This document shows, one piece after another, positions 35,674 through 47,062 of a stretch of 64,000 nucleotides of DNA. The stretch spans positions 100,813 to 164,812 of the forward strand of contig JBAJFG010000380.1 of the NCBI GenBank assembly GCA_037903475.1. Direction: 5' to 3'. The notes under the pieces were generated by a model. It did not search any database, was not told the DNA's origin, and was given only the letters and a program-made list of their open reading frames with translations. The translations under genes were made by a program, and so were the position numbers. Within the stretch, counting starts at the first letter, position 1. Every line of letters begins with the position of its first letter. The stretch is from Ancylostoma caninum (Eukaryota > Nematoda > Chromadorea > Rhabditida > Ancylostomatidae).

Positions 35674-36850
35674 AATTAAGTGAATGAGCGAGAATTGTGT
35701 TTTATATCTTCAGAAATGAATGGTACGTTGACAGCAGTGTTCACCAGCAACGTCCGTGACGATAGAAGTCGGAGCTCAACTACCTTACGAAGGATGACTG
35801 CAAATTTCCGACAGAATTAGGGAATCTTTGAGCAATCAAAAACTGCGATTCAAGGGTTTATTTTCCAAGGCAGCACCAAGAGGCACTTCTCGCCTCTAAG
35901 CTCGCTGCTCTGGATTTGAACTCCCTATTGGACCTATTTCCTTAAAAGCAGGAGCCGTCGTTCCGCGTGTGGGAGATAGCAACATATCCTGGAACTTCTC
36001 CTCATGATGTTCCCAGTAATCTACATCGACGGGCAAAAAAGCGACGGAAGATCCGTTCTTGAAAAGGTCGAACTTGCCATATCCTGGAGCCGGGAGGAGG
36101 GATCTCCCCAAGCTGTGCTGGCCGCCCGCCACGGCTGCAGCGTTGGCCAACGAGTTTTGACGTGTTCAATCGATAAGATCAAGAGCATCACACGGCAATT
36201 CACCTTAACAAACTGTTACAATTCACCTTAGCACATTGTTCGGAGGAGGGGTTTAAAGACCATTTCGAGGAAATTTGTGTAAATGGCTGGGATCAGCGTG
36301 TCGATGAGATGCAAAATCTGCTGTTGGCTCAACCACGAGACTGAGATGGGCCCACAAGCTCAACATTTCTTACTAGAAATTTGATCGCACATTCACTTTC
36401 TAAAAGATAATTCAAAGAAACCGGATGAACTTCAAGCGCCTTGGGTAAGAGGCAGTACCAATATCATTTCTGCAATCTCAGTGCACGCAAAGTATGGATA
36501 TGACGAATGTAATGAGCAGAGTGCCCCGAAACAGGCATCCATATCGTAGTCCTGCCCACAATGTGCTCTTCCATCGGTTTTTATGTCCTGTAAGCCAGTT
36601 TAGTATCACAATTCGACTTCCACCGCAACGATCGCAAATGACTGCTAGTGAAGCTGCAGGCTATGGTACAGTTCTGTCCTGAATGCCCACATGATGGGAA
36701 TGCGCCTGGATTTGGAAAACATAAAGACCTGCATTTTCAATTGAGGATATTAGAAGCCAAGCTGCATGCATATGATTCTCATTGAGGTAGCAGCCACCAC
36801 ATCCTCCTACTTTTACCTGGCATCAGAACTATGTAGTCCCTCCTTGTGGA
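35674..36850. other. Intergenic 3' of hsp-16 copy B
   Basis: No gene seen. Short frames on both strands near 35896-36203 have no recognisable domain. This interval separates copy B from the convergent U2 fragment. Confidence 0.4.
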
Positions 36851-36996
36851 GGTGAGCCGATCCCAGCAGCAGTGCAACGCTGGGCCGACCCGTGATGGGA
36901 TGCGAGCAAGCCCGCTACCCCATCCGGTCCCAAAAATCAAATAACCTTAACGAGACTCATTCGAGTCTCTATCGAAGGTTTATTCGATAAGAACAG
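36851..36996 (-). pseudogene. 5'-truncated U2 snRNA pseudogene
   Basis: Read on the minus strand, the sequence matches the U2 copy at 31.7 kb from CTGTTCTTATCGAAT through the Sm region (TTTTTGGGACCGG) to the last stem-loop (GCACTGCTGCTGGGATCGGC). Everything 5' of this, including the branch-recognition region, is replaced by unrelated sequence, so it cannot be a functional U2. It lies on the strand opposite to hsp-16 copy B and 3' of it, the same relative arrangement as at 31.7 and 52.2 kb. Confidence 0.85.
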
Positions 36997-38469
36997 GCAC
37001 AGAGGAAGGTACACATCCTAATAATCTGGCGCATCACTCAAAGACAGCACCCACGAGAGCTCTCACATCTGAAATTTTAGGTGTTTCAGACCTCGAACGG
37101 TGTACGTTTATGAAAATTGGAAATTGCACCGCAAGGTTTCAAAAATAGACCACTCAAACAATTCATTCATTTGGGTGTTCTATAATACCAACGGTGTCGC
37201 CTGATGAAACGACACGATGTCTGCGATTTCGCGTTTTTTCGTCGCTTCTCCATAACTTCCTTCAATCTTATCCATTTTCAGAATGGAACAGATATTCGGA
37301 ATCAGGATGGCCCAATCTATCTGGTAGTTTGCTTAAAATTTGAAAATTTCAAAATTTTTGGTGATTGGCCAGCAAAATTACCTAAGGATACAAGACTCGC
37401 TGCATCGAGTCTCTCCTGATTATATGCACAGGTTATTTTCCTGAAAGTAGGACCCATTAATCTCTCATTTTTGAAAAAAGTCATAACCCTGCATCATGAA
37501 CTAATTTTTCCGGATGTGGACATAACTACGATAAGAGCGGTACCTCACACGACTATTGTTGGATTTTTAGGGCTGGGGTTGCAATTTCGTCGATTTCATC
37601 CACCATTTTCACATTTTCAGCTTTCTGAAGGCAACACGATTTGTGAAGGATCTGAGAAAGCTTTTAAGAGTTGTGTAGAAACACGTTGACAGCGACTGCG
37701 CTTTTGATCGCACAAGGGTGCGATTCAGTAAAAATTTTACTTTCTCATTCCCGAAAAGTGATTTGCTCGAAGCTAAAGTGGATTTTTCGAGGAAAGTAAT
37801 CCTGAAATGCACAATTCATCACCTGGTATGATTTTCAGACCTCTGCAACGGTGGCAGCCGCATAATTTCGCGGCTGAACAACAACTGAGATTTCGACAAA
37901 ATCGCGGGCTCGATGGATTTCCTTGAATGTTTCCACTTTTCATAGCGACACAAGCATTCAGTCCAACCATCCAGAGGATATCCACTTGTTGGCAATAGAT
38001 CCGTTATAATTCGATCCCGGATCTCGATCCTCTTATTTCTTTCATAGTTCTACCCAGACCCCAGGTAGGCTATTTTCACTGCCTCGGACCATTCGATCGA
38101 TGGATCGCTGGGCCTCGCCACAGATGGATGCGCCCTACAGTACATATTTTCGGAGCTCATGGATGCAATTACATTTGAAAAGATGAAGGAGATATTGAAA
38201 AGTAGAAACTAGTTAGGAAACCAAAAAATATTTTATTTTACCAAGGATTTTTTTCTGAAATCCGATTTTTGCGGGTTTTTTTGAGTTTGCTGTCAGAAAA
38301 TTTTACGAATACGAGCTTCTCAACGTAATTTTTACCGTTGTCTATTCCATTACTATGGAAAGGGCTTAAAATAAAAGATTACCTGTCAATTCGCCACTCT
38401 ACCCCAATTGTTATGGCTCAGCTTCAACGAGGATGGAGCTGTGCGAATGCCTGAGTTCCTCCTTTTGTA
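36997..38469. other. Intergenic, nothing recognised
   Basis: AT-rich, only short frames, no RNA gene or element ends seen. Confidence 0.4.
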
Positions 38470-38525
38470 GGTGAGCCGATCCCAACAGCAGTGGAACGCT
38501 GGGCCGACCCGTGATGGAATGTGAG
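38470..38525 (-). pseudogene. Short U2 snRNA 3' fragment
   Basis: Fifty-odd bases on the minus strand match the last stem-loop of U2 (GTTCCACTGCTGTTGGGATC, then GGC) with one substitution in the GTTGCAC motif. No other part of U2 adjoins it. The flanking GGTGAG and upstream CCTTTTGTAG resemble the flank of the fragment at 36.85 kb (CCTTGTGGAG), so both derive from one duplicated block. Confidence 0.75.
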
Positions 38526-38639
38526 AATTATCTCAATTGCTCTTCAAGTGGAACTAGCACAGGAGCTTAGAGATTTATCATTGTAAATCTCCGCTTCATG
38601 CGCGGTGCAAATCTCACCATTCCATCGACGAGACAATAC

Positions 38640-38830
38640 TATACAAGAAAATATTCGACGATTTTTGAAATGCTCGAATTTTCGAACAATTCGAATAAGG
38701 TGTTTTAAAAGGTGCGAATGAACGGATTACTCGAATGTAGGACCTTCTTGACTACCCGAATGAACGAATCATTCGAATAAGCAACGCTTTGAAATCATCG
38801 AATGAATGAATAATTCGAATCGAATATTCA
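38640..38830. repeat. ATTCGAAT-rich degenerate array
   Basis: Several CGAATAATTCGAAT-like units and CGAATGAACGAAT units occur in 190 bp, resembling the array at 33725-34010. Non-coding; it lies just before the 3.5-kb inverted-repeat element. Confidence 0.45.
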
Positions 38831-38965
38831 GTCCAACACCATTTCAATACTTCAACTTTCAAAGTTTTCATTCTTGGCTGCCATTATCAAACATTGTTAC
38901 TCTCATCTATAACGATCGGACTCGAGAGGGTGCGAGACGTTTTGAACATCAGTCTCCAAAATCTA

Positions 38966-41900
38966 GGGCACCCCCTAGGTTATTGCCCCGGTTTTTCTGA
39001 CAGTGCCCTACTTTTCCTTCCTGCTGATTATAAGGGAGCAGTCGGGAAGTCACCATCGCTGTCGATGCTCCGACCACTGCTCAAATCCCGCAGAGCTCCC
39101 CAAACAGCAAGGCACACGAACGGGACCGCATAGCAGTGCATTGATGGCTAAGAAAAAGATTTAACTCAAGGTAAACGTCCGTCAATACAGGCCCCGACGC
39201 CATCCTGCGCCTGTGCTCATACCGGTATCTAGAAATCTTTTTCACGTACAATGATTGGATCCCTAAGATGAATTTTATCACACATCAGCGATGAGATATT
39301 GGTGTGAAACTAATTTCTATAACTTAAATAGATAGCCGATGTGAAGGCGAGATGGGCAACTAAATAGACTTTTATGTGCGGAGTCATCTATTAGTTCGGA
39401 AATTGACATTGTTACATATTTCCAAGAATACCTTGACAGTTTATTCATATACAGAGTTTTTGGCTTTGAAGAGATCAATACAATCGAAAACAGCCATTCT
39501 GTGGCGATCTAACGAAATTGTATAATGCAAGCACGCCGTCGGGCAACTTACGTATCTGCAGGACATCTACATATCCACATCTGACCTTCGCCAGTGTGGA
39601 CGTTCAATTGCCAACAAAGAATCAATAAGAAATGGTAAAAACAGGTGATTGGAGATTGTCAGGCCAAAATTTTTTTCTGGGTAGACATGTTTTGCAAAGA
39701 AAGGCGATGTTTTTTTTTTAACAAAAATATACATCTCATCAAACTGGATTATCATAAAATAATAAAAAAGAAAGTTCTATTCCAAAATGTTTGTCGAATG
39801 CTTTTGCATAGTTGGTGTACACACACTCCATGAGAAACATGTAAAACTGTCTGTAATTTAGTGTTTGGATTGAATGAGTTACTCTGTGCACTTGTTTCTG
39901 GGTTAGTAACACTGCTTGTTCAGTAAATTCTGAAAATCTTTGTGATAACCTATTTTATTGTGATAGATGCATATTTCTGCCAAATACCGTTTTCGCTCAT
40001 GGTAAATGAGCATTAGCACAACATTTTCTCTTGAACTTCTGCGGAGAATTTTCAAAAAGAAGAAGAAAAAGAAAAAAATTTTCAACCATGTGCAAAGATG
40101 TCATCTAGGGTGAAATTCAGAGAGATTCGTGAGTTTTCTTGGTAGTATGTAGAAGGCTTCTGGGAGCAGAAGTAATTGCACGACTGAGGAGCGAAACTAC
40201 TTCTTGAAAGCACATAGAGATGCCACCTAAAATGGAAGCCTGAGTGAGAATTAACTCAGAAAATCTTTTTCTTCAATTTTGGACACCTATTCTTAGGTAA
40301 ACCCAGAACCTTCCCTTCTTGACCCTACAATCATTTCTGCAAGGGAAAACAAAAGGTTTCTCCCTCAGAACATGATGAACTCACCACACAGGTCTGAGGT
40401 CTGAAAATATTTCAAAATTGGGCGCTTGATTTGGAAAAAAAATCCAGACATACACAAGAGAGTCCGCGCAGTGCCCCTTTGCGTGCGCTATATTCAAACT
40501 TTCTTATAGGCTCACCTTCATGGAACAGAGGAAGATTTGCTTCGAATAGTACACATTTTGCCCATTTTGCTATAGAAACAAAGCAAATGTTTTTTATTTC
40601 AAAGTTGGATAACGTTCAATTATGGAACGTATTTTCAGCTTTCCAGAAAAGTCCTCCTTTTGAGTCGTGCTTGTCAGCGTGCTCATCTGCTACTGCTATA
40701 CGGTCACAGTCCTGTGGCTTGCTATTTGGAGAGCTCTGCGGGATTTGAACAGTGGGCGGAGCGTCGACAGTGATGGTGACCTCCCGGCTGCTCCCTCGTA
40801 ATTAGCAGAGGAGCCGGGGAAAGTAGGGCACTGTCAGGGGCGGAGGATCAAGAGGCTCCTGTGCCTTGGGGATACATATCCTGGAGGGATACGCTCCCTT
40901 GCCGTCAACGGTCACGCCCTCGTCCTACCCTTTCTTTGCTCTCACCACCCTACTAATGTCTGTGCTCTCTTCAGCATGAAAGTATAGCAGTGATGGAGAT
41001 AAGAATTTGGGAAGAGGAAATCACTGGAGTGAATGATAATAGCGAAATGAAATGATATTTAGGTGATAAAAAGACGGTACAATACAATGATAAAACGATA
41101 GTATGCACAAATTACATAAATAGACACATGAACTACACCAAATTGATTGGGAGTTTTCAAAACTTTAATTTAAATAAGATTTAAATAAAGCTGTATATTA
41201 AATTGAAAAAAACGTTGATTTTAGGAAGTAAAGTCTTCATTTAGGGATTATTTGGCATACTGATTACGAATCTGACGCCTATTTTGTATCAGTATGCCAT
41301 TTTTGAAATGTTCCAAGCACAAACAGTAGATACCGTGTTCTTTCAGAATCTTCTGGAACATTGTCACCTAAGGTTATTTGACCGCGGGATGGGGGTAATT
41401 TCCCTTCTAGAACTACTGGATTTATATTTATAAAGCAAAGTTGAAATTTCGGAACCGTTAGAAAATCAATCCATGACAACGAAAAACGAGTCGTCTGAAT
41501 GAAAAGTTTGCTTCTAAAAAGAGTCTTGAGCTCTTTTTTTGTGACGCACACAGAAATATATTTTTACGATTCTCGGCTCCCTATTTTGTCACAAGAAAAC
41601 ATATGAAAAATAAAATTCCCTGTGGGAACAATTTTGTGTAGTAATTGAGATTCCTTATGAATATTACTAAATAACAGTTCATTTCATATTTTTCGCTCTG
41701 GCACCGCAGTCTATTCGACTGTTGCATTTTTCAAAAATCAATGCTAACAAAACAGGAGGAGAGTGGCGGTCCGACGGCATTGTATCCGTGAGGTATGCCT
41801 GCAGGCATAGTGCGTACCTGAGGGACCTTTATTACACTTCATCTGAAAAACAAATGTAGATGGGTAACAGGAATCTCTAAAAAATCTTACGAAGCAGCCT

Positions 41901-42461
41901 GTGTAGTGATGAGCTTTTGGAGTTTTGATTTATCCAAGCTATGCACAGGTTTCACCTCCACTTCGTCATCCCCAACCCATGCATTAATTGTTAAAAAGCA
42001 TCACGATACAAAACAGATACCGAATTCGAGATGAAAACGTCAAATAACCCCCGTTTACAAGGATTCAGGAGATTCTGAAAAATGTGATATCTACTGTAAA
42101 GGCTTGGACACTTCAAAAATAGCATTTTGATACAAAATAGATATTAAATTTGTAATCAGAATGTTAAATAACCCCTTGCTGAATGTCTAATTTCTTAAAA
42201 CCGTCGACCTTTTCTTTTTAAATTAAATTGCGGCTTTATTTAAACTTTCTTGGATATCACTCCTCAACTTCTCGAGTTCCGCTTTACCCGCTATATGGGC
42301 CCTGTTTGAGCGATGGGCGTGGCCGCTATCCGCTGCGGCAAACACGCAAAATCTCCGCAGGGTACAGGCTCGCAAGCCAGGCTGTGACTGTCAGCAAGCC
42401 TTGGGAGCCTCTTTACCATACTCCCTGTCAGGAAAACTAGAGCAATGACCTAGGGGTGCCC
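38966..42461. mobile_element. 3.5-kb TIR element flanked by TA
   Basis: The left end reads GGGCACCCCCTAGGTTATTG and the reverse complement of the right end reads GGGCACCCCTAGGTCATTGC; the match continues to CTGACAGG/CTGACAGT, about 40 bp in all. Both ends abut TA, suggesting a TA target-site duplication as in Tc1/mariner-like elements. Inside, 38998-39140 is repeated in inverted orientation at about 40668-40838 (GAGCTCTGCGGGATTTGA is shared). I see no transposase frame, only short disrupted ORFs, so it is non-autonomous or decayed. Confidence 0.55.
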
Positions 42462-42463
42462 TA

Positions 42464-43047
42464 CAATTTCGATACTTTTTCTTTTTATTTCCTCTGACAG
42501 ATCAAGTATGTGTGAGTAGAGAAAACCACGAACTCCTGCCAACCAGGAAAAATGATTGAAATTTGGATGCACGAAGATTTGTTGTCAAGGAGCTCATAAT
42601 GTTGTGCAAAAATTTCCGTTCTCCATTTTACGCTTTCACGCCTTCCGAATTATGCTCACTGGACTTGTGTCTTCCTGTTTCAAGGAATTTCAATTTTCGT
42701 TTCCGTACACCCGCGAGGTCAGAAGCGAGGATCTCTGCTGGTTCTGCCGCGCAAAATGAACTCTTATAAGAGGTGCTCAAGTTTCCATTTCTCTCCCTAT
42801 GTCAGAAATGCCAAGACATTTTCTCCGAGTTAGCAGAGCTCAGACTGTCATGGCCAGCGCACGATGATGGAGAGCTGCTGTCAACGTATTCCATTCATCC
42901 CTGAAGGCATAAACACAACACTTGATATTTATTTATTTATCAGCAAACTAACGAAAAAAAGTTGTTAGACGATACAACAAATATACAGTATGCACATATA
43001 GCGAATTATTAAACACTATCCTCGAGAGAGCGGGTGCAAGCTGGGGA
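42464..43047. other. Intergenic 3' of hsp-16 copy C
   Basis: No gene recognised. The last about 120 bp (from GTATGCACATAT) resemble the 3' flanks of hsp-16 copies A and D and are part of the duplicated block. Confidence 0.45.
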
Positions 43048-43642
43048 TCATGAAGAGTTCTTTTCATTGACTGCCTTCTCGATGGGGATGCTCATTGTGG
43101 CCGAATCTGGCCTGGCCATTTTCGGCGCTTCGATGGCCAGATGTCCATTCTCAGTGAGGGAGGATCGGATCTGCTCGACATCGACTTCTTCGGGGAGGAC
43201 CCAATGCCGGGAGATGCACATGAACGTACAGAAATTAGGCACAAGTTGAAGTGAAATCACTGTGAATGCAACCGCAAGGTGCACTTACCTCATGGAGTAA
43301 GCTCCTTCCTCTTTGACCTCCTGCTTACCTTCGATCGTTAGGGTTCGTCCATCCAGACTCACTTTCAACTCTTCTGGCTTGAATTCAGGCACCTTCAGCG
43401 AGATTGCCAGTTTCGAGTCATCGTCAATGACCTGAATTGTGTCGCATTAGGTGTGGTTCAAAGAACTCCATATCCTAGAATTTAAGTGTACTTACCTTAT
43501 CTGACAGTCCGCACATCTCCTCCTGAGCGAGTCTGTGGACAAGGCGAAGAGCCCTCTCGAAGTGGGCGAACTCATCGAGGAGGTCGTCGTAGAAACGGAG
43601 GCGTGGGAAAACCTTTGATGTTGGTAGAGCGCACAGCGACAT
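43048..43642 (-). pseudogene. hsp-16-like: hsp-16 copy C, probable pseudogene
   Basis: Exon equivalents are 43496-43642, 43289-43431 and 43048-43219 on the minus strand, with the same lengths as in copies A, B and D and no stop or frameshift. Two lesions are visible. First, the acceptor of intron 2 reads GTTCAT where the other copies read TTCAG (plus-strand change at 43220), so the last exon, carrying the end of the alpha-crystallin domain and the IPI tail, should not be joined normally. Second, the upstream sequence aligned with copy B lacks about 170 bp that include the heat-shock element and TATA box. Either alone would impair the gene; together they indicate a non-inducible, mis-spliced relic. 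Frame preservation suggests recent loss. It is most similar to copy B. Confidence 0.85.
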
Positions 43643-44285
43643 CGCTAATTATCTTCTGGGGCACAAATGACGATTCGCGGGTTTTCCGATAAAATTTTTT
43701 TTGTGAGTAAGTGAAGGGTCAGCGATGATCACATGTACATTGTGGGGCACTTCCTCGTAGAATCCAATGGAATATCCCAGCCCTTTGGAATATCCGATAT
43801 GCTAAGCTCGAAAAATCTAGGAATAGTCGCTACTGTTTCAACTACGCTTTTTTCAAGGAGTGCGCCAGTGTGAGTCAAAAAATGTAGAAAAATGAGATGT
43901 AGACTACATGATATGGGAAGATGGGGCAAACATGAAAACTGCCGCGTTCTTTCTGTTACAGCGAAAAAAATTAGTTAAAAAGCAGTCTCCAGCACCATTT
44001 CGACACAACTTCCTTAAGTAACTTTTCCCAAAATCAAATATCTCCATTTTCACTTACCCTGCTGTCTTCAGGAAGAGTTGCGCTATCAAACTATGGCAAA
44101 AACCTGCGCAACCTCCATCCCCTTTCAAATAAATTTCGGCCGGAAATTTTAAAAAATTATAACATGGTGCTGCCATGTTAACGTGATCCACAGACATTGC
44201 ACTTGTTAACACTTGTTAATTCGTACCGATACACATTATAAACATGAAACTACAGTTCTTTGCACAAACTTGTTTTGACTTGTTT
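43643..44285. other. Upstream flank of copy C with promoter deletion
   Basis: 43650-43770 aligns, inverted, with copy B upstream sequence on both sides of a gap: GTGCCCCAGAAGATAATT on one side, and GTGCCCCACAAT with ATGTGATCATCGCTGACCC on the other. The remainder up to the LTR element holds no gene. Confidence 0.6.
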
Positions 44286-44290
44286 GTTTG

Positions 44291-44494
44291 TGATGTGGCC
44301 TTTGAACGGACAGTAGTCTGCAGGAAGAGTTTATTGGCGAAGCAAATGGACAACTGACTCAACGTCACTAGACTAGCCCTTTTATAGGGCTCGGGCGGTG
44401 TGTTTGTAAACAAATACAGTACAAAGTCCGTGAGCAGTAAAATAACACCGAGAGCGGTTATTGCTCAACTCAAGAATGTTCGCCTATGATAACG
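44291..44494 (-). repeat. 3' LTR of the Gypsy-type element
   Basis: About 204 bp, nearly identical to 50988-51193. Ends with CA next to the CAAAC duplication. Its 5' edge reads CGTTATCAT where the other LTR has TGTTGTATCAT, so the first few bases have mutated. Confidence 0.88.
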
Positions 44495-44507
44495 CCTCCC
44501 CCCTAAG
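44495..44507 (-). other. Polypurine tract of the Gypsy-type element
   Basis: On the minus strand the sequence just before the 3' LTR is TTAGGGGGGAGGCG, the expected primer for plus-strand DNA synthesis. Confidence 0.7.
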
Positions 44508-45318
44508 ATGAATGTTAGGAGGATAGAAAACAATTATACATTCATCTGAGATTCTATGCATAGGATTTTCTTGATGGATTGACTTGTAAACGTTTTGGTG
44601 GTTGGCGTCGTCCTCGTTCTTGTGTCTGTGGCGTTGCAGTCGTTGGATCAGATGTCTCTGTTGAAAACATCGAAGTCATTGTTTGTGTAGGCACTGTGTT
44701 GGCAGACGCCAGCGGAATGGTCGACTTTCTTGGAGATGGGTGGGGACTGCGGGGTGGTTCAGTTAGGACATCTGTGAGAGCTGGTATTGTCTCCTCAGTA
44801 TGTCTTGGGCGATTTGGTCGCATCTGGTTAGCATGACGTCGTCGTATAGATCCATTGATCAGTACATCATATACTGCAGGGATGAGCGGATACGAAATTT
44901 TCCATGACCCGGATAACGGTGCGGATAACGGATAGGTCAAAAATGACCGGGTAACGGATACCGGACAACGGGTAACGGATAAGTGTTCAGCAACGAATGA
45001 GATGTGTACATGTATTCGTTACACAATGTTAACTTTCAACAGAATGACATGTTAGATAATGGATAGTCCCGTATGCTACAAGACACCACCTTCTACAACA
45101 CTAAAGATGATAGAGGGGAAATACGACATGAATTTAGTGAAAGAGAATTAGCACGAATTTCTCATCACGTCAGTCATCGAAATTCGACACTCTCAGAACG
45201 ACGTTGGGTATGGCGCCGTTATAAAGAGGTGTATGTATTAGACATTTGACTAGACCGAGCCAAATCGAGTCGAGTTTCGAATAAATCGACTTTCGAGTGA
45301 CTCGAAGTATCGACTATT

Positions 45319-46218
45319 CAGGGCGCAGCACGAGGTGGTCATTGACCACCAGGACTTAGTAGCGTCCTGCAGATTTAGGGGGTTTAGCACCAATGTCCGG
45401 GGCTGAGCGTCTACTGATGTTAGACACAAGCAGATTTCAAAGAGGCACGTCTGGAGGATCATCAAAATCGTGGCTGAAGATCACTGTCGTTCAACCATTT
45501 GCACCATCCCTACCCTGCACTCTGGTGCGCTCCAGTGATAATCAGGTGTTGCTCAACCTGTAGGAGACGTATCATGTTGGAATTTTGACTGTAGATCCGC
45601 ACTATACTAACAAGTATCCCATCAAAGTGGCACACTTCGTTTTCGAGAAACCGTCTTCGTTTTTGAAAAAGACCGTCAATAATGGTCAAAAAGTGGTTTT
45701 TCACCATTTTTTGACCATTAATGACGATTTTTTTTCAAAAACGAAGACGGTTTCTCAAAAACGAAAGATGCCACTTTGAGGGAGAATTGATACCACCTAG
45801 GCGCATTTTTTGGAGTTGACAGCGTATCGGAACACTTCTTCAAGCGAGAAAAATTTCCTGGGAAAGTTCCGGGTTTGAGAAGAAAAAACGCGCTCCAATG
45901 ACAATTTCTTGTATCTGACTGGTCCTATAACAAGCTTCAACGAGTCCTACCGGGATCAAACAATTCCGTACTGAGATAGGTTTATCGAGGAATCTTAGCT
46001 TGAATTTGAGGTGATTTAGGCTGTCTTCGCTAAATGGTATGCATTTCTTGAACATCATTCGTCGTTTTACTAATGGTTATTTAAGTCACTTTTTCAAAGC
46101 TACCTGCTTTTCCTGAAAAAAAAAAACCCTAGCATGTAGGTACTTAGTAGCCCATTTCGGAATCCGACTGGACTTAGTACCTCCCCAACCGACAATGACC
46201 ACCTAGTGCTGCGCCCTG
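45319..46218. mobile_element. Second, nested hAT-type element (900 bp)
   Basis: Terminal inverted repeats begin CAGGGCGCAGCAC and extend through a GTGGTCATTG-like stretch; an exact 8-bp duplication CGACTATT flanks it at 45311-45318 and 46219-46226. It sits inside the larger hAT-type element and is therefore the younger insertion. No coding capacity is visible. A foldback sits in its middle (45622-45779). Confidence 0.87.
45622..45779. repeat. Foldback within the nested hAT-type element
   Basis: Two arms of about 75 bp are inverted copies (TCAAAGTGGCA, GAAACCGTCTTCGTTTTTG and AATGGTCAAAAA occur in both arms), around a very short centre. This may be a further insertion or an intrinsic hairpin. 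I could not define target duplications. Confidence 0.65.
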
Positions 46219-47062
46219 CGACTATTCGAAAAAGTCCAAAAATCCAATTAATCGAAATGTCGACTATTCGAAAAAAAATCCCGTCGACTCAAACGTCTAG
46301 TATGTACGTGCATGGTACCTAGAGTTTGCCATAAAAACAACAGTTTCCAGTGATGTTTGGATGCTCTATAGTTTGATTGGTATATTATTGCTTGAGATGA
46401 TACATGTCCATGACATTTCCAGTACAAAGGTTTCCATGACAAAGGCTTTTCAAGGTTTCGTTCCTAAACCCACTGATGACAACGCGATATTTTGGGTGCC
46501 TTCATTTATGCCTTGCTTCATATATTTTTTGCTGCATTCTGGTGAACTTTCTGGTACTGACTATTATGATCGTATGAAGTCCTAAACGCTATTTGATTAA
46601 TAGATGCGAAAATTGATGGAAACAGTAGCATTCAATGTCTGGTTAAGATGAACCACGTGAAGAAGAAGCATTGCTCATCGGTGAGTTGTGAGGTCATTAA
46701 TTTCAACATTTTTAATGGTCACATCGTTAGGCAACCTTGTTGATAATCTCACAAGTAGGTAACTTCCTAGATTATTGCCTCGGTCACCCCAAGGAAACTG
46801 AGCAAGAGCCTTTCTTTCCAGGCATCTACAAGTCAGCTTTACCTCTTCGTACCTCAATTCAAGATTCCAAATCACCAATGAAGTATGACAGAAAACACGC
46901 TAGAGCGAGGGATACGATTGAATTTTTTGAAATGAAAGCTCTCCTCTGTTGCGAACGTGCGATATGAAGCCACTGCTTCCGGCCTTATCCGTACCGTTAT
47001 CCGTCGCCGAAATCCCGGATAACGGTGCGGATAACAGATAGGCCAAAACGCACGGATAACGG

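Noticed and set aside
36851..36996. Functional U2 snRNA on the minus strand
   Set aside because: The 5' third, with the branch-recognition region, is absent.
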